From assembly GCA_043228905.1 (NCBI GenBank), contig JBHGNT010000021.1:9052001-9116000 (forward strand): a DNA stretch of 64,000 nt, read 5' to 3'. This stretch comes from Azolla caroliniana (lineage: Eukaryota; Polypodiophyta). Under the pieces are notes generated by a model. It was not told where the DNA came from. It worked only from the letters and a program-made list of their open reading frames with translations, and made no database searches. Positions 1 to 10,300 of the stretch are shown here, in pieces. Numbering within the stretch: position 1 is the stretch's first letter; the number at the start of each line of letters is the position of its first letter. The position numbers and the translations under genes were made by a program.

Positions 1-1
1 A

Positions 2-1246
2 TTCTTTCTTCGGGATGGATACTTATGGAAGCACCCGAAGAAGAGGAACGGCGTCCCGCTCCGGGTGGTGGCGATGAAGGAAGAACAGGAGGAGCTGCTG
101 ACGGCCTACCACGACAGCCCTTGGGCTAGACACTGTAGAACGTGGGCCACGTTCGAGAAGATAAAGGGGAAGTACTGGTGGCCGGGACTGTACCGGGACG
201 TGCATCGGTTCGTGACAACTTGCGAGAGCTGTCAAATGCACTCCATAGTCCGGCATCGGGACGAGCTTCACCCTACGTACCCTCCGACCATGCACTTCAA
301 ATGGATGGTAGATCTGGTGACGATGCCGATGGGCGTAGGACAGATGCGGTATCTGGTCCTGGCTCGGGAAGATCTGACGAACCAGGTGGAAGGCCAAGCC
401 CTTCAGAACAAAACGACCGCGGCCGTATGTCGGTTCCTGATCGAGGACGTGATATGCCGGTACGGGTGCGTCGGGAAGATCGTGGCTGATCGCGGGGAGT
501 TGGACGCTGAAGAGGTCGAGGAGTTGTTCGACCGGCTAGGAGTCAAGCTCTCACTTACCACTGCGTACAATCCGGAGGCGAATGGGAAGGTGGAGCGCGG
601 ACACAGACCGATCGTCAAGGCGTTAGTTCGGGCATGCGGGGGGCAAGTCGGGAACTGGCCGCGGCTGCTGCCTTACGCGTTGTGGGCTAACCGAACTACG
701 CACAGTTTGGTAACCGGATTCATGCCGGCAGAGCTCATGTTTGGGTAGAAGCCGATCATGCCGATGGAACGTACGATCCCCTCGTGGGCAATCGTGGACT
801 GGAGAGACGAGATGAGCCGGGAGGAACTGTTGGCGGCGCGTATACGACAGCTCGAGCGAAGACCGGAGGATGTGGAGCAGGCTGCGGGAAAGCTTCGGGT
901 GGCAAGGACGAGGAACAAAGCCCGGTTCGACCGGACGCGCCGGCTCCGACCAAAGAAGATCGAGGAAGGCGACTGGGTGCTAGTCTATGACAGCAGCCTC
1001 GACAACCAGCACCGAGCAACACGGAAGTTCGCAAGAAGGTGGTTCGGGCCTTACGTGGTACAAAGCGCCAACGACAACGGGACGTACCATCTGGCGGAAC
1101 TCGACGGCACGAGAATGGCGATACCGGTAGCTGGGAAGCGGATCAAAGCGTTCAAGAAGCGTCATGACGACGAGCCGGATCCGGTTAACCTGGATCGGAA
1201 CGACGAACGATCCGAAACCGAGGAAGAACCGACGGGCGAGGAATGA
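2..1246 (+). pseudogene. Gypsy-A1 integrase, interrupted by one in-frame TAG
   Basis: C-terminal part of a gypsy Pol polyprotein; the frame is open from the left edge. The zinc-binding region (H..H..C..C) spans about 105-240 and ends in CESCQM. The DDE core follows: D in KWMVDLV, D in VADRGELD, E in GKVERGH. After the core come a GPY-type region (RWFGPYVV near residue 320) and a basic tail; no chromodomain is visible. A TAG at 746-748 cuts the frame, which resumes unchanged at 749. The related Gypsy-D has Gln at this place, so a CAG-to-TAG change is likely. Integrase would insert the cDNA into host DNA. Confidence 0.9.
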
Positions 1247-1319
1247 AGGCTGGACCGGTTTTCTCCGTCCCAACTCAACTTGGCACATGCCGGTGGATGC
1301 ACGGTTAGGTGGGGGCGGA

Positions 1320-1965
1320 TGTCGTGAAGAAAACCGTCCACGAGCGGAATCGGTGCGCCGGAGCATAGGAACCGGCTCTTCATGCACGTACGCCTTATGT
1401 TGTCATAAGAGAGAATTAGGGACATGGAAGATCCTAGGTAGGTAGATTCGGTAGGTAGGAAGTTAATAGGAAACGACTCCCTTCTTGCCTATAAAAGGAG
1501 GGAGACGAGGAAGAGGAAGGGATCGTGGAATCAGAGAGGACGAAGTGTTGTTGGGCTGTTGGTCGAAGGCTTCTCTCTCTTCCATACTCTCCGTAGCTTC
1601 TTTCTGCGCAGGTTTCGTGAGGCTCGCGCTGCTCTGAGGAATGCCCGAGTGCTTCCGGCAGCACCTCCAACCTACTCCTTCCTTTCTGAGCGTTTGCGAA
1701 CAGGCATCAGCATCTGTTCGCCGGCCTGTTCGGTTGTAACCGACTTCGTGCTTTTGTTGTTTGTCTCTGTTAATATATACTTACATACCGTTGTGCCTCT
1801 CTGTGTTGGTTTCCCCGCTCGCGTCTTCGTGTCGAAGGGCCGTGTCCCTGTGGATCTACGCTCGCACGTAGTGGGTCCCTTCCCTTCTCTTTTCCCTATT
1901 GCTCTTCGGTACAAGACCCCTGAGGTCCCGCCTCATTCCACGCATCCGCGAGGAGTACCTCGACA
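1320..1965 (+). repeat. 3' LTR of Gypsy-A1 (646 bp)
   Basis: Starts TGTCGTGAAGAAAACC and ends CCTCGACA, with 5-bp inverted ends TGTCG/CGACA. A TATA box (cctataaaagg) sits at about 1489-1499. Four more copies of this LTR occur at 16953, 31906, 39774 and 56088. The copies match along their whole length with few differences. Confidence 0.93.
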
Positions 1966-2130
1966 CCGTACTCATGTTCCAAACATGCATGGGAAAACCC
2001 GGTAAACTCTGATTTCGGTGGACAAGACCATATTGGATAATCGGTGTCAAAAATGGCACTTTCGAGCTTAGCACTCTCACCAGGTAAGTTTTTATGACAA
2101 AAGGTCAATGGTTTCTGTCTCAAGCCGTAC
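1966..2130 (+). pseudogene. Gypsy-G integrase C-terminal remnant
   Basis: Translation in shifting frames gives a string that lines up with the end of Gypsy-B Pol: a MGK-PGKL step, then FRWTxPYW and a following xNGT/SxxLxTL stretch. Stops and small indels are present. The upstream part lies beyond Gypsy-A1, outside the window. This short match shows that A1 inserted into the pol gene of G. Confidence 0.7.
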
Positions 2131-2395
2131 TAGGAACCCACACCGTCGAACCCTTTCCGAAATGCCGCAAAATTAGTGGATGAGAACGTCGGCCCACTCC
2201 CTACCAAATCAAATTTCGGGGGTGGACCCATAACTCATTAATGTGACCCCATTGTGTAGTCTTGTACCATTAATGTATCATAGTAATAGCCATTACCGTT
2301 AGGTGTAGAATGAAAAAAAAGGGCATTCAGAACTATTTAAAGATCTTGCATGTAGGCACATATCCAAAGAAAGCAAGTACTGCTCAGTCACACGC

Positions 2396-2980
2396 ATGGA
2401 CATCATGGATGGAAGAATCTTGAACGCCAACATCCCACCCTCACAAAAAGGGGATTCAAGTTATTTCTCTACACATACCAGAAAATCTCATCACTCTCTA
2501 AACTATCCTCACTCTCCGCCCTCCCATAGACTCTCCGAGCCTCGTTGCCTTCCATTACCCTGCTCGCCTCACTCTTCCCAGCACATAGTCAACCTTTTTA
2601 AACCGCTAGACGCTGACATCGCCATGTTGATTGAAATTTCCCCTACTCTTCGACGGTGGCTCCATGATCATGGCCTCGCAGGTTACACCCGAGTGGCGGA
2701 AGCACTGCCCCACCCCAGCTCCTCCGAAATGGCGACCAAGATCAACATCGATACGATCACCAATGCCATTATTAGGAAGAAGCTCGGCTTGACCTCGACA
2801 AGGGAATGCCACTTCAAGATCCCTCCTAGAAAGCTTCTCAAAGAGTACTTTGGCGAATATTCCCTCTCGGCCAAAGCTTATAGGACACGGGACACCCCTG
2901 ACCCGTTCTTCCAAAAAATCGCGAAGTTCGTATTAGAGGCCGGGTGTGTACACCCTAATGCGTGTGGGATGCCAAACTAG
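2396..2980 (+). CDS. Gypsy-G ORF3, extra 3' gene of unknown function
   Basis: Open frame of 194 codons; by comparison with Gypsy-B the likely start is the ATG at 2624, giving about 118 residues. The C-terminal part resembles Gypsy-B ORF3: a WLHDHGLAGY segment, later a conserved YFGEYSLSAKAYRT block and a closing HPNACGMP. Helical and soluble in appearance, with no signal peptide or membrane segment. It lies downstream of pol, where some elements carry an env-like gene, but I see no envelope features. An A-run at about 2312-2319 and a TATA-like TATTTAAAG near 2334 precede it, so a separate transcript is possible. Function unknown. Confidence 0.65.
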   Translation: MDIMDGRILNANIPPSQKGDSSYFSTHTRKSHHSLNYPHSPPSHRLSEPRCLPLPCSPHSSQHIVNLFKPLDADIAMLIEISPTLRRWLHDHGLAGYTRVAEALPHPSSSEMATKINIDTITNAIIRKKLGLTSTRECHFKIPPRKLLKEYFGEYSLSAKAYRTRDTPDPFFQKIAKFVLEAGCVHPNACGMPN

Positions 2981-3369
2981 ATGGACGGATCATCATTTCA
3001 ACTTTCAAAGGGCACGTCATTGACTCAGGTGTGATCACTAGGTCGTCCCTACGCAAAGGACCCCACACCTTCTAGGCAGGTAAAAAGCTTTGCCCGATAA
3101 TCCAACAGTATTTCACAATATTGTTCCCCCTAGAAGCTCTCCCAGCTCTAGGGTCAGCTCGTCCTTCGCCAACTCTGTGTCAGCAGAAGCGGAGGCTTGA
3201 GGACCTCACCACGATAAAATGGGACGAGGAAGACAAAACTCGGGCACCAGAGTCTATTGTCCCACAAAACAAGTAGTGGTCCGTTCCCATCACAGAATAG
3301 GAGACCGATGAGCAATCAAGTAGACCCAAGCCCAAATGCCCTCCGCTAGATCGAAAAGACGGTCGAGGT

Positions 3370-3633
3370 TTGGTAAAGGACACGGCTCCACAACCTACCC
3401 TCGCAGTAACGGTCGAGGAGGAGTCCACGCAGGTGTTCAAGGAAATTCTACGGTCCCAATCGACCCTGAAGGGACATATAGAGAGAGGCAAAGGCATCCT
3501 CACACTCGATAATGTTGTTATGGCCTACCCGGAGATGCCAACTGTGGCCCACGAATTCGGCACCTCCTTTGAAATCATGGAGTTCTTAGCGACGCAACAA
3601 ATCAAAGTCTCGCAATACATGGCAGATGATTGA
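3370..3633 (+). pseudogene. Gypsy-G downstream ORF fragment, unknown
   Basis: 87-codon open stretch between ORF3 and the Gypsy-B insertion. It sits where Gypsy-B has the start of its coiled-coil ORF4, but I could not align the two convincingly. No recognisable motif; probably a decayed piece of the same 3' gene. Confidence 0.35.
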
Positions 3634-3921
3634 GTGAGATCAGGCCGGCGTAGCGAAGAGAGAAGACAATCGGGTGAAAGCATGTGAATGGAAACAATAT
3701 TAGAGCTAAGATGTAACTAAAATGACCACAAACTAAGTAGTTTTTGTTAAATAGCTAATTTTTAGTGGGAAAATCTTAAAGATACATATCATTTAATATG
3801 GGGATGGAAATATTACCATTTATGGTTCACATTTTAGCTGGTCTTTATTTGACATCACATTCTAATAATCCCTAAAATTGCAAAACTATGCAAATTACAT
3901 GCAGCTTTTTGCATAGCTAAT

Positions 3922-4340
3922 TGTTATTCTCTGACCGGACAAGGCCTAACACAAGGTGTCACGGAGACACTTCACCAAAGGGTGATTACGGCATAGGATT
4001 AAGATTCAACGATTACACCGACTTACGTAGGTTACATGATTAGAGTGCTTTGGTTAATTACACGCGTAAGATATAACAGTAAGTACAGAACGGAAATCAA
4101 CACAGAAGTATAAACACCATATGCTCTATTAATTATCCGCTGCGATTACAATGGGGTCCGGGCCTTTAAATAGGTTTCCGGCCCGTAGTACAAAACGGTG
4201 CCTATCGCACCTATTCGGGATCCGTCCGGATCTGGAACGGCATACCATTTCCAATCCGTCCATCCATACTAGGCTTATTTACAACCATACTTAATTAATT
4301 CCTTCACTCCGTATTTCGGACTCTTTGCCGGCCGGTAACA
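3922..4340 (-). repeat. 3' LTR of Gypsy-B (419 bp)
   Basis: Plus-strand ends are TGTTATTCTCTGACC and GGCCGGTAACA. Same length as the right LTR at 13312-13730. The left flank CTAAT is repeated at 13731-13735. Confidence 0.95.
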
Positions 4341-4392
4341 CATGGCACGCCCGTGGGACAGTACCTTGTACGTCGAACCCTTCTCGGCCCCT

Positions 4393-6648
4393 TCATTGTT
4401 CATCCAAATTGTCCAAAATACTTTGTTCCAGAGTTTCCACTTGTTCTTCCGGTTGTGGTTGTTGCGGCTGTGCTTGCTGCTGCTGCTGTGGTTGCGGTTG
4501 GGACTGAGGCTGCTCCGGCTGCTCTATAGGCGGCTGCTCCGTTTGTTTCTCTGACTCTGGCATCCCCGTTTGACTGCTTCCGGTCCGGTCTCCTTCCAGT
4601 AACGGTTCCTCATCACTAAGGTTGACCGTAACCGGTTCTCGTGCTTTCTCTTCCCGGATCCGGGACCTCTCGTAGCTTTCAAACTGGATTTGCGCCTCCA
4701 GCCTGTCGTCGTCCAGCTGAGCTACAAGTTGCCGGACTTGCCCTAGTTGGTCCTCTGCCAAGGCTTGAAAGTCTTCGGCCAGCTCATCTCTTATGCCGGT
4801 GAAGTCTCCGGAAGTCAGCATATAGCAATCATCTCCCTCCTTCCGCCGGTTCTCTACGTCGGCCCGGAGCAATTGGAGTTCCGCCGCGTTCATGGCCCAC
4901 TTGGTCCACCATTTGACGGAACCGTTGTCAATCAAGCTCTTGGTCTGGTTCAACCAGGCCCGCATGATATCCTGGATGCGACTTGCTCCCATTTGCGCTC
5001 TACTTTCCACAACTTGTCGTTCCTCCTTCAACTGCTTGATGAGATTAGCCGTATCCTCCGCCTGCTCTCTGTAGCGCGTCAGCTGCCCTTGATATGTTGT
5101 TTGCAGCCTCTGCAGTACCTCCGCCGCTCTTTCTTTTTCCGCCTGCTGTTGCCTGAGGAGCTCTGTCCGAACCTTCTCCGCCTCTCCCAACCGTCTTCTG
5201 GTTTCCGCTTGTTCATTAGCGTATGCCGTTGCGGTCCGATCAACTGCTTGCCGGAGCTCATCCGTCCGTTCCTTGTGCTCCGTTTGCAACCGTTTATACT
5301 CCCGGTGCAAGTGCTCAAATTCCTCCGTTTTTTGTTTGAGCTTGCCGTTGATCTGGCGATGGTTCCGGTCCTCCCGGTCCTTTAGCTGCCGGAGTTCCTC
5401 TTTCAGGCGCTCTACTTCTGTTTCGGCGTTTCTCCGGAGCCTGTCCTTCTCTTGCAGCATTTTCTCCTTTTCCTCCTTGAGCCGGTCGTACGCTTGGTGG
5501 CCTTTTCGTAAGCTCTCCTCGGCCCAACGTAGATTCTCAGCAGTCTTTTTGAGTTCTGCCTCCGTTGCCGTCTTCAATTCTCTTTCGCGGCTCCTCAGCG
5601 CTTCTTGGGTAGCTAGCTCATCCTTTAAGTCCGCAAGCTCTTGGGCTTGTGCCGCATTTCTCTCCGGAACGGTTTCCGTTGCCGGGGTCTGATTGCTATG
5701 TACAGGTTGATCTGACGTTTTATTCTGTACATTGCCCGGAGTCACCGGTGCTTGGACTTGTGTTGTCAAAGCCAATTGAGCCATTTCCCTTGTGACCCTG
5801 TCCAAGTCTTGTTCAAGGCTCCGGATTCTGGACCGGGCCGTCTCTAGATCTACGGTTGTGACGAGCAACCGTTCGTGGTGCGCTCTCTCCTCCTCCTCTA
5901 TGTACTCGACCGCTCCGGCGATCTGCTCGCCTACCCACCGTAGCCACATGCTACTGGTGCCTTGCTGCTGTACTCGTCGGGTCGGCTCGTTCACTGTGGA
6001 ATTGTTTGGCCTGAGTGCCTGTATCTGCCGTTCTGGTTCTACTCCTTGGCCGCCGTGTGTGCTGGCTGGGCTCGCCGGCTGTTGAGTTCCGGTTCTCGCC
6101 GTCTCCGGAGCCGTTGGAATGACTTCTTGCATAGAAGTCGACAAGGCCGGTTCTATACGCACCGGTTCCGGTTCCTCCCTTGTGGTTTGCTTAGGTTGAG
6201 TTGGGGGCGTTTCTTCCTTTTGCGGGTCCGAACGCTCCCCCGCTGTCCCGGCGGTCCTACTTCTTGACCGTCGTTGGAGGTGCTCTACTGGCTCCTCCGT
6301 TTCCTCTTCCTGGGTAACGGCATGCATCTGTGCCGTCAAGGGTTCTGGTTCCTTCTGTCCCGGTCACTGTATGGTTATCTTAACGGGTCGGACCGGTGAC
6401 ACCTCCTCCGGTTCTGGGAGCCGTTTCTTCCCTTTCGTCGCCTTCGACGCCAGCAGCTGCTGTCGTTTGGACGCGGGTTTCGAGGTGCTTCCTTCCGATA
6501 ATCTTGGCCGCTTCTTTGGCTGGAAGGTCTCGACCGGCGGCACGAGCAATGTTATCCACTGAGCTACGGCATGCCACAGCTTCCGGCCCTCCTTGCCGTC
6601 CTTTCCTCGTACCGTGTCGATTGCCGCGCACAAACTGTCTGCAATCAA
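4393..6648 (-). pseudogene. Gypsy-B ORF4, long coiled-coil protein with one in-frame stop
   Basis: The frame runs from 6648 to 4393 with a single TGA at 6366-6364. It begins 1 bp overlapping the ORF3 stop, so it may be reached by frameshift or reinitiation. The first part is basic (KKRPR, KGKKR: possible nuclear signals). The main part (about 648 codons) has a Pro/Thr-rich start, then roughly 300 residues of heptad-rich Glu/Lys/Arg/Gln coiled coil, then a Gln/Pro-rich tail of repeated QPQ. No signal peptide or membrane span, so an envelope role is unlikely; a structural or chromatin-tethering role is only a guess. Gypsy-G carries a decayed coiled-coil counterpart at 13768-15180. Confidence 0.75.
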
Positions 6649-7016
6649 CCTGCCCGATTTTTTGGCATGACAGGGGGTCGGGGGTACACGTGGCCGTACT
6701 CATGGAGCACTCGAGCTATCTCCCTGAATAGCGGATCTTCGCCGCCCTGTGTTCGATAGCCTTTGCCGGCTACAGAGTACTCACCGAAATATCGGATGAG
6801 TTGCTCCGAGGTTGGGTTATCAATCTGAAAAATACCTCCCTCCGGAAGGCCTGTTAGCGCACGGATCGCTTCCTCGGTGATGACTTCTTTGTCGAGCTCC
6901 TTGATGACCTGGTCGGCTTCTTTGTGCGGTGGTGCCTCCATGATGGTCAAGAACCCATCCAGTCCGTGTTGCCTGAGCCATTTCCTGGCCGCTTCCGACA
7001 GCGTTTGTGGTTCCAT
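6645..7016 (-). CDS. Gypsy-B ORF3, small conserved accessory protein
   Basis: The ATG at 7016 starts a frame of about 123 codons ending at the TGA 6647-6645. The frame is open further upstream (to 7316), but that part is low-complexity Arg/Ser/His and reads like a CT-rich leader. It shares with Gypsy-G ORF3 the WLRQHGLDGF segment, the YFGEYSVAGKGYRTQGG block and the closing VYPRPPVMP. No enzyme motif, membrane span or signal peptide. Conservation between two diverged copies suggests it was once under selection. Function unknown. Confidence 0.7.
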   Translation of the reverse strand: MEPQTLSEAARKWLRQHGLDGFLTIMEAPPHKEADQVIKELDKEVITEEAIRALTGLPEGGIFQIDNPTSEQLIRYFGEYSVAGKGYRTQGGEDPLFREIARVLHEYGHVYPRPPVMPKNRAG

Positions 7017-7345
7017 GTCTGCTTCGAGGTCGAGGAAAGATGGCGAGGTAGAGTGGTGATGAGAGTGAGAGCGAGAGAGAGAGCGTTCCGAACGTGGGGG
7101 TTCTCTAAGTGCAGGTTCGCGTTTGCTAAGCTTCCACTGCCTTGGTGCTTCTGTGCTTCTTCGCTCGCGAAAAAAAAAGGTCTCCATGCGTTCTTCTTTT
7201 TCTCTGTGCGTCTTGGCGCCTTTTTCGAGCATGCGCACGTCATGTACCAATTTAGTATTAAGCAATGTGGCGGCTCTTAAATGCCCACTACGTACCTTTT
7301 CGCTCCTTGCTTTCACGTCCGTTCATACCTCGATTTTTAATGATT

Positions 7346-7382
<37 letters not shown>
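7017..7382 (-). promoter_or_regulatory. Spacer between pol and ORF3: A36 tract and candidate internal promoter
   Basis: In element orientation a run of 36 A (7382-7347) follows just after the pol stop. About 70-80 bp later comes gggcatttaagagcc (TATA-like, near 7282-7268), then a CT-rich leader and the ORF3 ATG. Gypsy-G has the same order: an A8 run, TATTTAAAG, then a CT-rich leader. This suggests a separate promoter for ORF3/ORF4, but it is inference. Confidence 0.45.
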
Positions 7383-7385
<3 letters not shown>

Positions 7386-7399
7386 GACGGTATGTGATC

Positions 7400-10300
7400 T
7401 TACACATCCATAGGTCCCTTCGGACCCTTACCGTTTTCCTTACGGGTTGCCGTGTCTTCCTTCGCCTCTGCTACGGGTTCCCCGTCGTCTTTTTCTTCCA
7501 TCCGTACCGTTCCTGGTATAGTGCCGGTGGGCTGCATAAACGGGTTCTTTGGCATCGGTCCTTTATAGGGCTTTAGTCTAAATCCGTTGACCCACTTGCC
7601 TAGCACTTCACCGGCAAGTGTCCCTAACTGATAGGACCCGTTGTATTCCCGTGTCAGCCAATACGGGCCTGTCCATCTAAACCGGAGTTTACCCGGCATC
7701 TTGCCCATCCTCGTTTGGAATACTAGCACCGGCTTTCCGATTTCGAACATCTTTTCATTACCTTTCCGGTGACGGTCAACGAACGCTTTCCGTCGTCGTT
7801 GCTCCAGTTCCATGTGTAGGATGCTGGCCAGCCGTTGCTCCTCCAGTTCGCATAGTGCTGCTAGCCGCATTTCTTCCGACTCCTTTTCATTCAGCCGTTC
7901 CCGTAGTTGGATCCGTAAGCTTGGTACCTGAAATTCCACCGGCATGACCGCCTCTAAGCCGAACGCTAACCGGAACGGCGTTGTCCGGATACTTGTTTTG
8001 TATGTCGTTCGGTACGCCCATAGCGCGCTATGGAGCTTTGTATCCCAGTCCGTCCGGTTTTCATTGACGATTTTGCGGAGAATGTTCTGGAGCGTTTTGT
8101 TGGTTGACTCTGCTAACCCGTTCGCTTGTGGGTAGTACGGTGTGCTCCGTTTATGGACCACGGCATAGAACGTTGTTAAGCTTTCAACTACCTGGCCGAG
8201 GAAGTGCCCTCCTTGGTCGCTGATTAATTCAATCGGACATCCATATCGGCACCAAATGTTCTCGTACAGGAATTTTGTTGTGGATGACGCGGTATTGTCT
8301 CTCAAGGCCTTAGCCTCCACCCATTTAGTGCAATAATCTGTTGCCACGATGACATAACGATTACCCGTTCTCATTGCCGGTGGCTTGAACGGTCCGACAA
8401 AATCCAACCCCCACTTCTGGAATGGCTCTAGTGGAAGTACCGGTTGGTGTGGCATCCGTGCTTGCTCCGTAGGCTGGCCCATTCGTTGGCATAGGTCACA
8501 TTCCTTAGCATACTTGACGGCGTCTTTTAACGTCGTGGGCCACCATAAGCCGCTCTGCCATACTTTCCTTGCCGTCGCTTCCCCGGCATAGTGTCCTCCG
8601 GCAACCCCACAGTGTGCTTCCCGTAAGATTACTTGTTTCTCGTCACTACGGACTGCCCGTCTCCATATTCCATCTGCTCCTTTGTGGTAGAGAGTGTCCC
8701 GTAACAGACAGAAATTGCGGCTCTGCACTGCCAGTCGTTTCCTCTCGTCCCGGTTCATTTCCTCCGGTGGCAGACCCGTGCTTAGGAACTGGTGCATGTT
8801 TGTCAGCCACCTGTCTTCTGATGCCACCGTGTCGTCCGCTGCCGTTTCCGGGGTGATACGGAATAACTCTGCGTCCGGGAATTCATCCGATACTCCGTCG
8901 CCTGATTCTCCGAACTCTAACCGGCTTAGGTAGTCTGCTACGACATGCTGGATACCGGGCCGGTGGAAGATCTCGAATTCGAACTCCTGCAACATCAAGG
9001 TCCAACGGGCCAACTTACCGGTCAGGGACGCCTTGGACACTAAGTACAGGAGCGCCGAGTGATCCACATGAAAGGAGAACTTCCTTCCCAATAGGTAATG
9101 AGGAAACTTTGTTACACTGTAGATCATGCCCAGAGCCTCCCGTTCCGTCGTCGAATAGTTCTTCTCCGCTTGGGACAGCTTCCGGCTGGCGTAATATACC
9201 GGCCGGTACCATTTAGGCTCCGTAAGTTGCATTAAGGCGCTGCCGATAGCGATGTCGGAAGCGTCAACGAACACATGAAATTCCTTGCTCCAATCCGGAG
9301 GCTGCACGACGGGTGCTTGCGACAAAAGTACCTTCAGGGCATTGTATGCCCTATCCTCCGTATCCGTCCATTGGAACGGTGTCCGATGTACCGCGGTGTG
9401 TAATGGTGTAGCCAAGTCAGCCAAGTGACGGAGCATCCGGTTGTGCCACCGGATCTGTCCTAAGAATCGGCTTAGTGCTTTGGCCGTTTTCGGCGCCGGT
9501 GCCCCTAGTATCGCGTTTACTTTGTCCGGGTTGACCGCAATGCCTTCCTTACTTACAATGTGTCCCAGTAATATTCTACTTGAAACCCCAAAGATGCATT
9601 TTGCTGGGTTTAAGCTTAGCCGGTATAACCTACACTTTTCAAGGCATAACCGTAGGTGCTGCAAATGGTCTTTTTCCCGGCTATAGACTGCAAAGTCATC
9701 CAGGAAAACCTGCATGAAGGCTGGAATGTATTCGCCGAAGATCTCCATGATGATTCGCTGGAAAGTTGCTGTTGCCGTTTTTAGGCCGAACATCATTACT
9801 TCGGCCACAAACACCCCCCATTCAGTGACGAACGCTGTCTTCTCCTGGTCGTCAGGGTGCATCCGGATTTGATTGTATCCGCTGAACCCGTCTAAAAAAC
9901 TATAAACTTCATGGCCGGCGACGGCATCCAGTACTCCATCCGTGAACGGAAGAGGGAATGCATCCGTAATTGTGGCTGCATTTAGTTTCCTGTAATCTAC
10001 ACACACGCGGATTTTACCGTTCTTCTTTGGGACGACGACGATGGGGCTCAGCCACGTCGCTTTCTTTACCGGCCGGATGAAGCCCACTCTTAGGAGTTTG
10101 TCGATTTCCTCCTTCACTTTGGCGGCGTAGTTGGGGTTCATTCGGTAACGTCTTTGCGCCACTGGTTTCGCGTCCTTGCCTAAGTGGATCTGATGCTGAT
10201 ATAATTGAGGGTCCAGCCCTCGCATGTCTTCGTATGACCAGGCGAATACGTCGCGAAACTCCGTGAGAAGTTTGATCATCGCCGCTTTATCTTCCGGCTT

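Larger units (their letters stand above)
1..1965 (+). mobile_element. Gypsy-A1: 3' portion of a Ty3/gypsy retrotransposon
   Basis: The 3' end of a Ty3/gypsy element whose 5' part lies left of the window. It holds the integrase end, a purine-rich tract just before the LTR (about 1307-1319, ggtgggggcgga) and a complete 646-bp 3' LTR. The 4 bases after the LTR are CCGT. It lies in the integrase C-terminal coding region of the older element G, which resumes at 1966. The integrase end and LTR are almost identical to those of Gypsy-A2 at 39.25-40.42 kb. Confidence 0.9.
1966..3921 (+). mobile_element. Gypsy-G, left fragment (resumes at 13736)
   Basis: Decayed plus-strand gypsy element of the same broad family as Gypsy-B. 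It carries an integrase end, an extra ORF (2396-2980) and more decayed coding sequence. It is cut on the left by Gypsy-A1 and on the right by Gypsy-B at the duplicated site CTAAT (3917-3921 and 13731-13735). The stretch 3634-3921 has no readable gene. Assignment to one element rests on the order of parts, which matches Gypsy-B. Confidence 0.75.

Noticed and set aside
1559-2005. 148-codon frame in the family A LTR, recurring at 32236, 40104 and 56418
   Set aside because: It lies wholly in LTR sequence, recurs only because the LTR recurs, and continues into unrelated flanks with different ends.
4325-4554. Cys/Leu-rich open frames on the plus strand opposite ORF4
   Set aside because: They are shadows of the Gln/Pro-rich tail of Gypsy-B ORF4 on the minus strand (CTG/TGC repeats).
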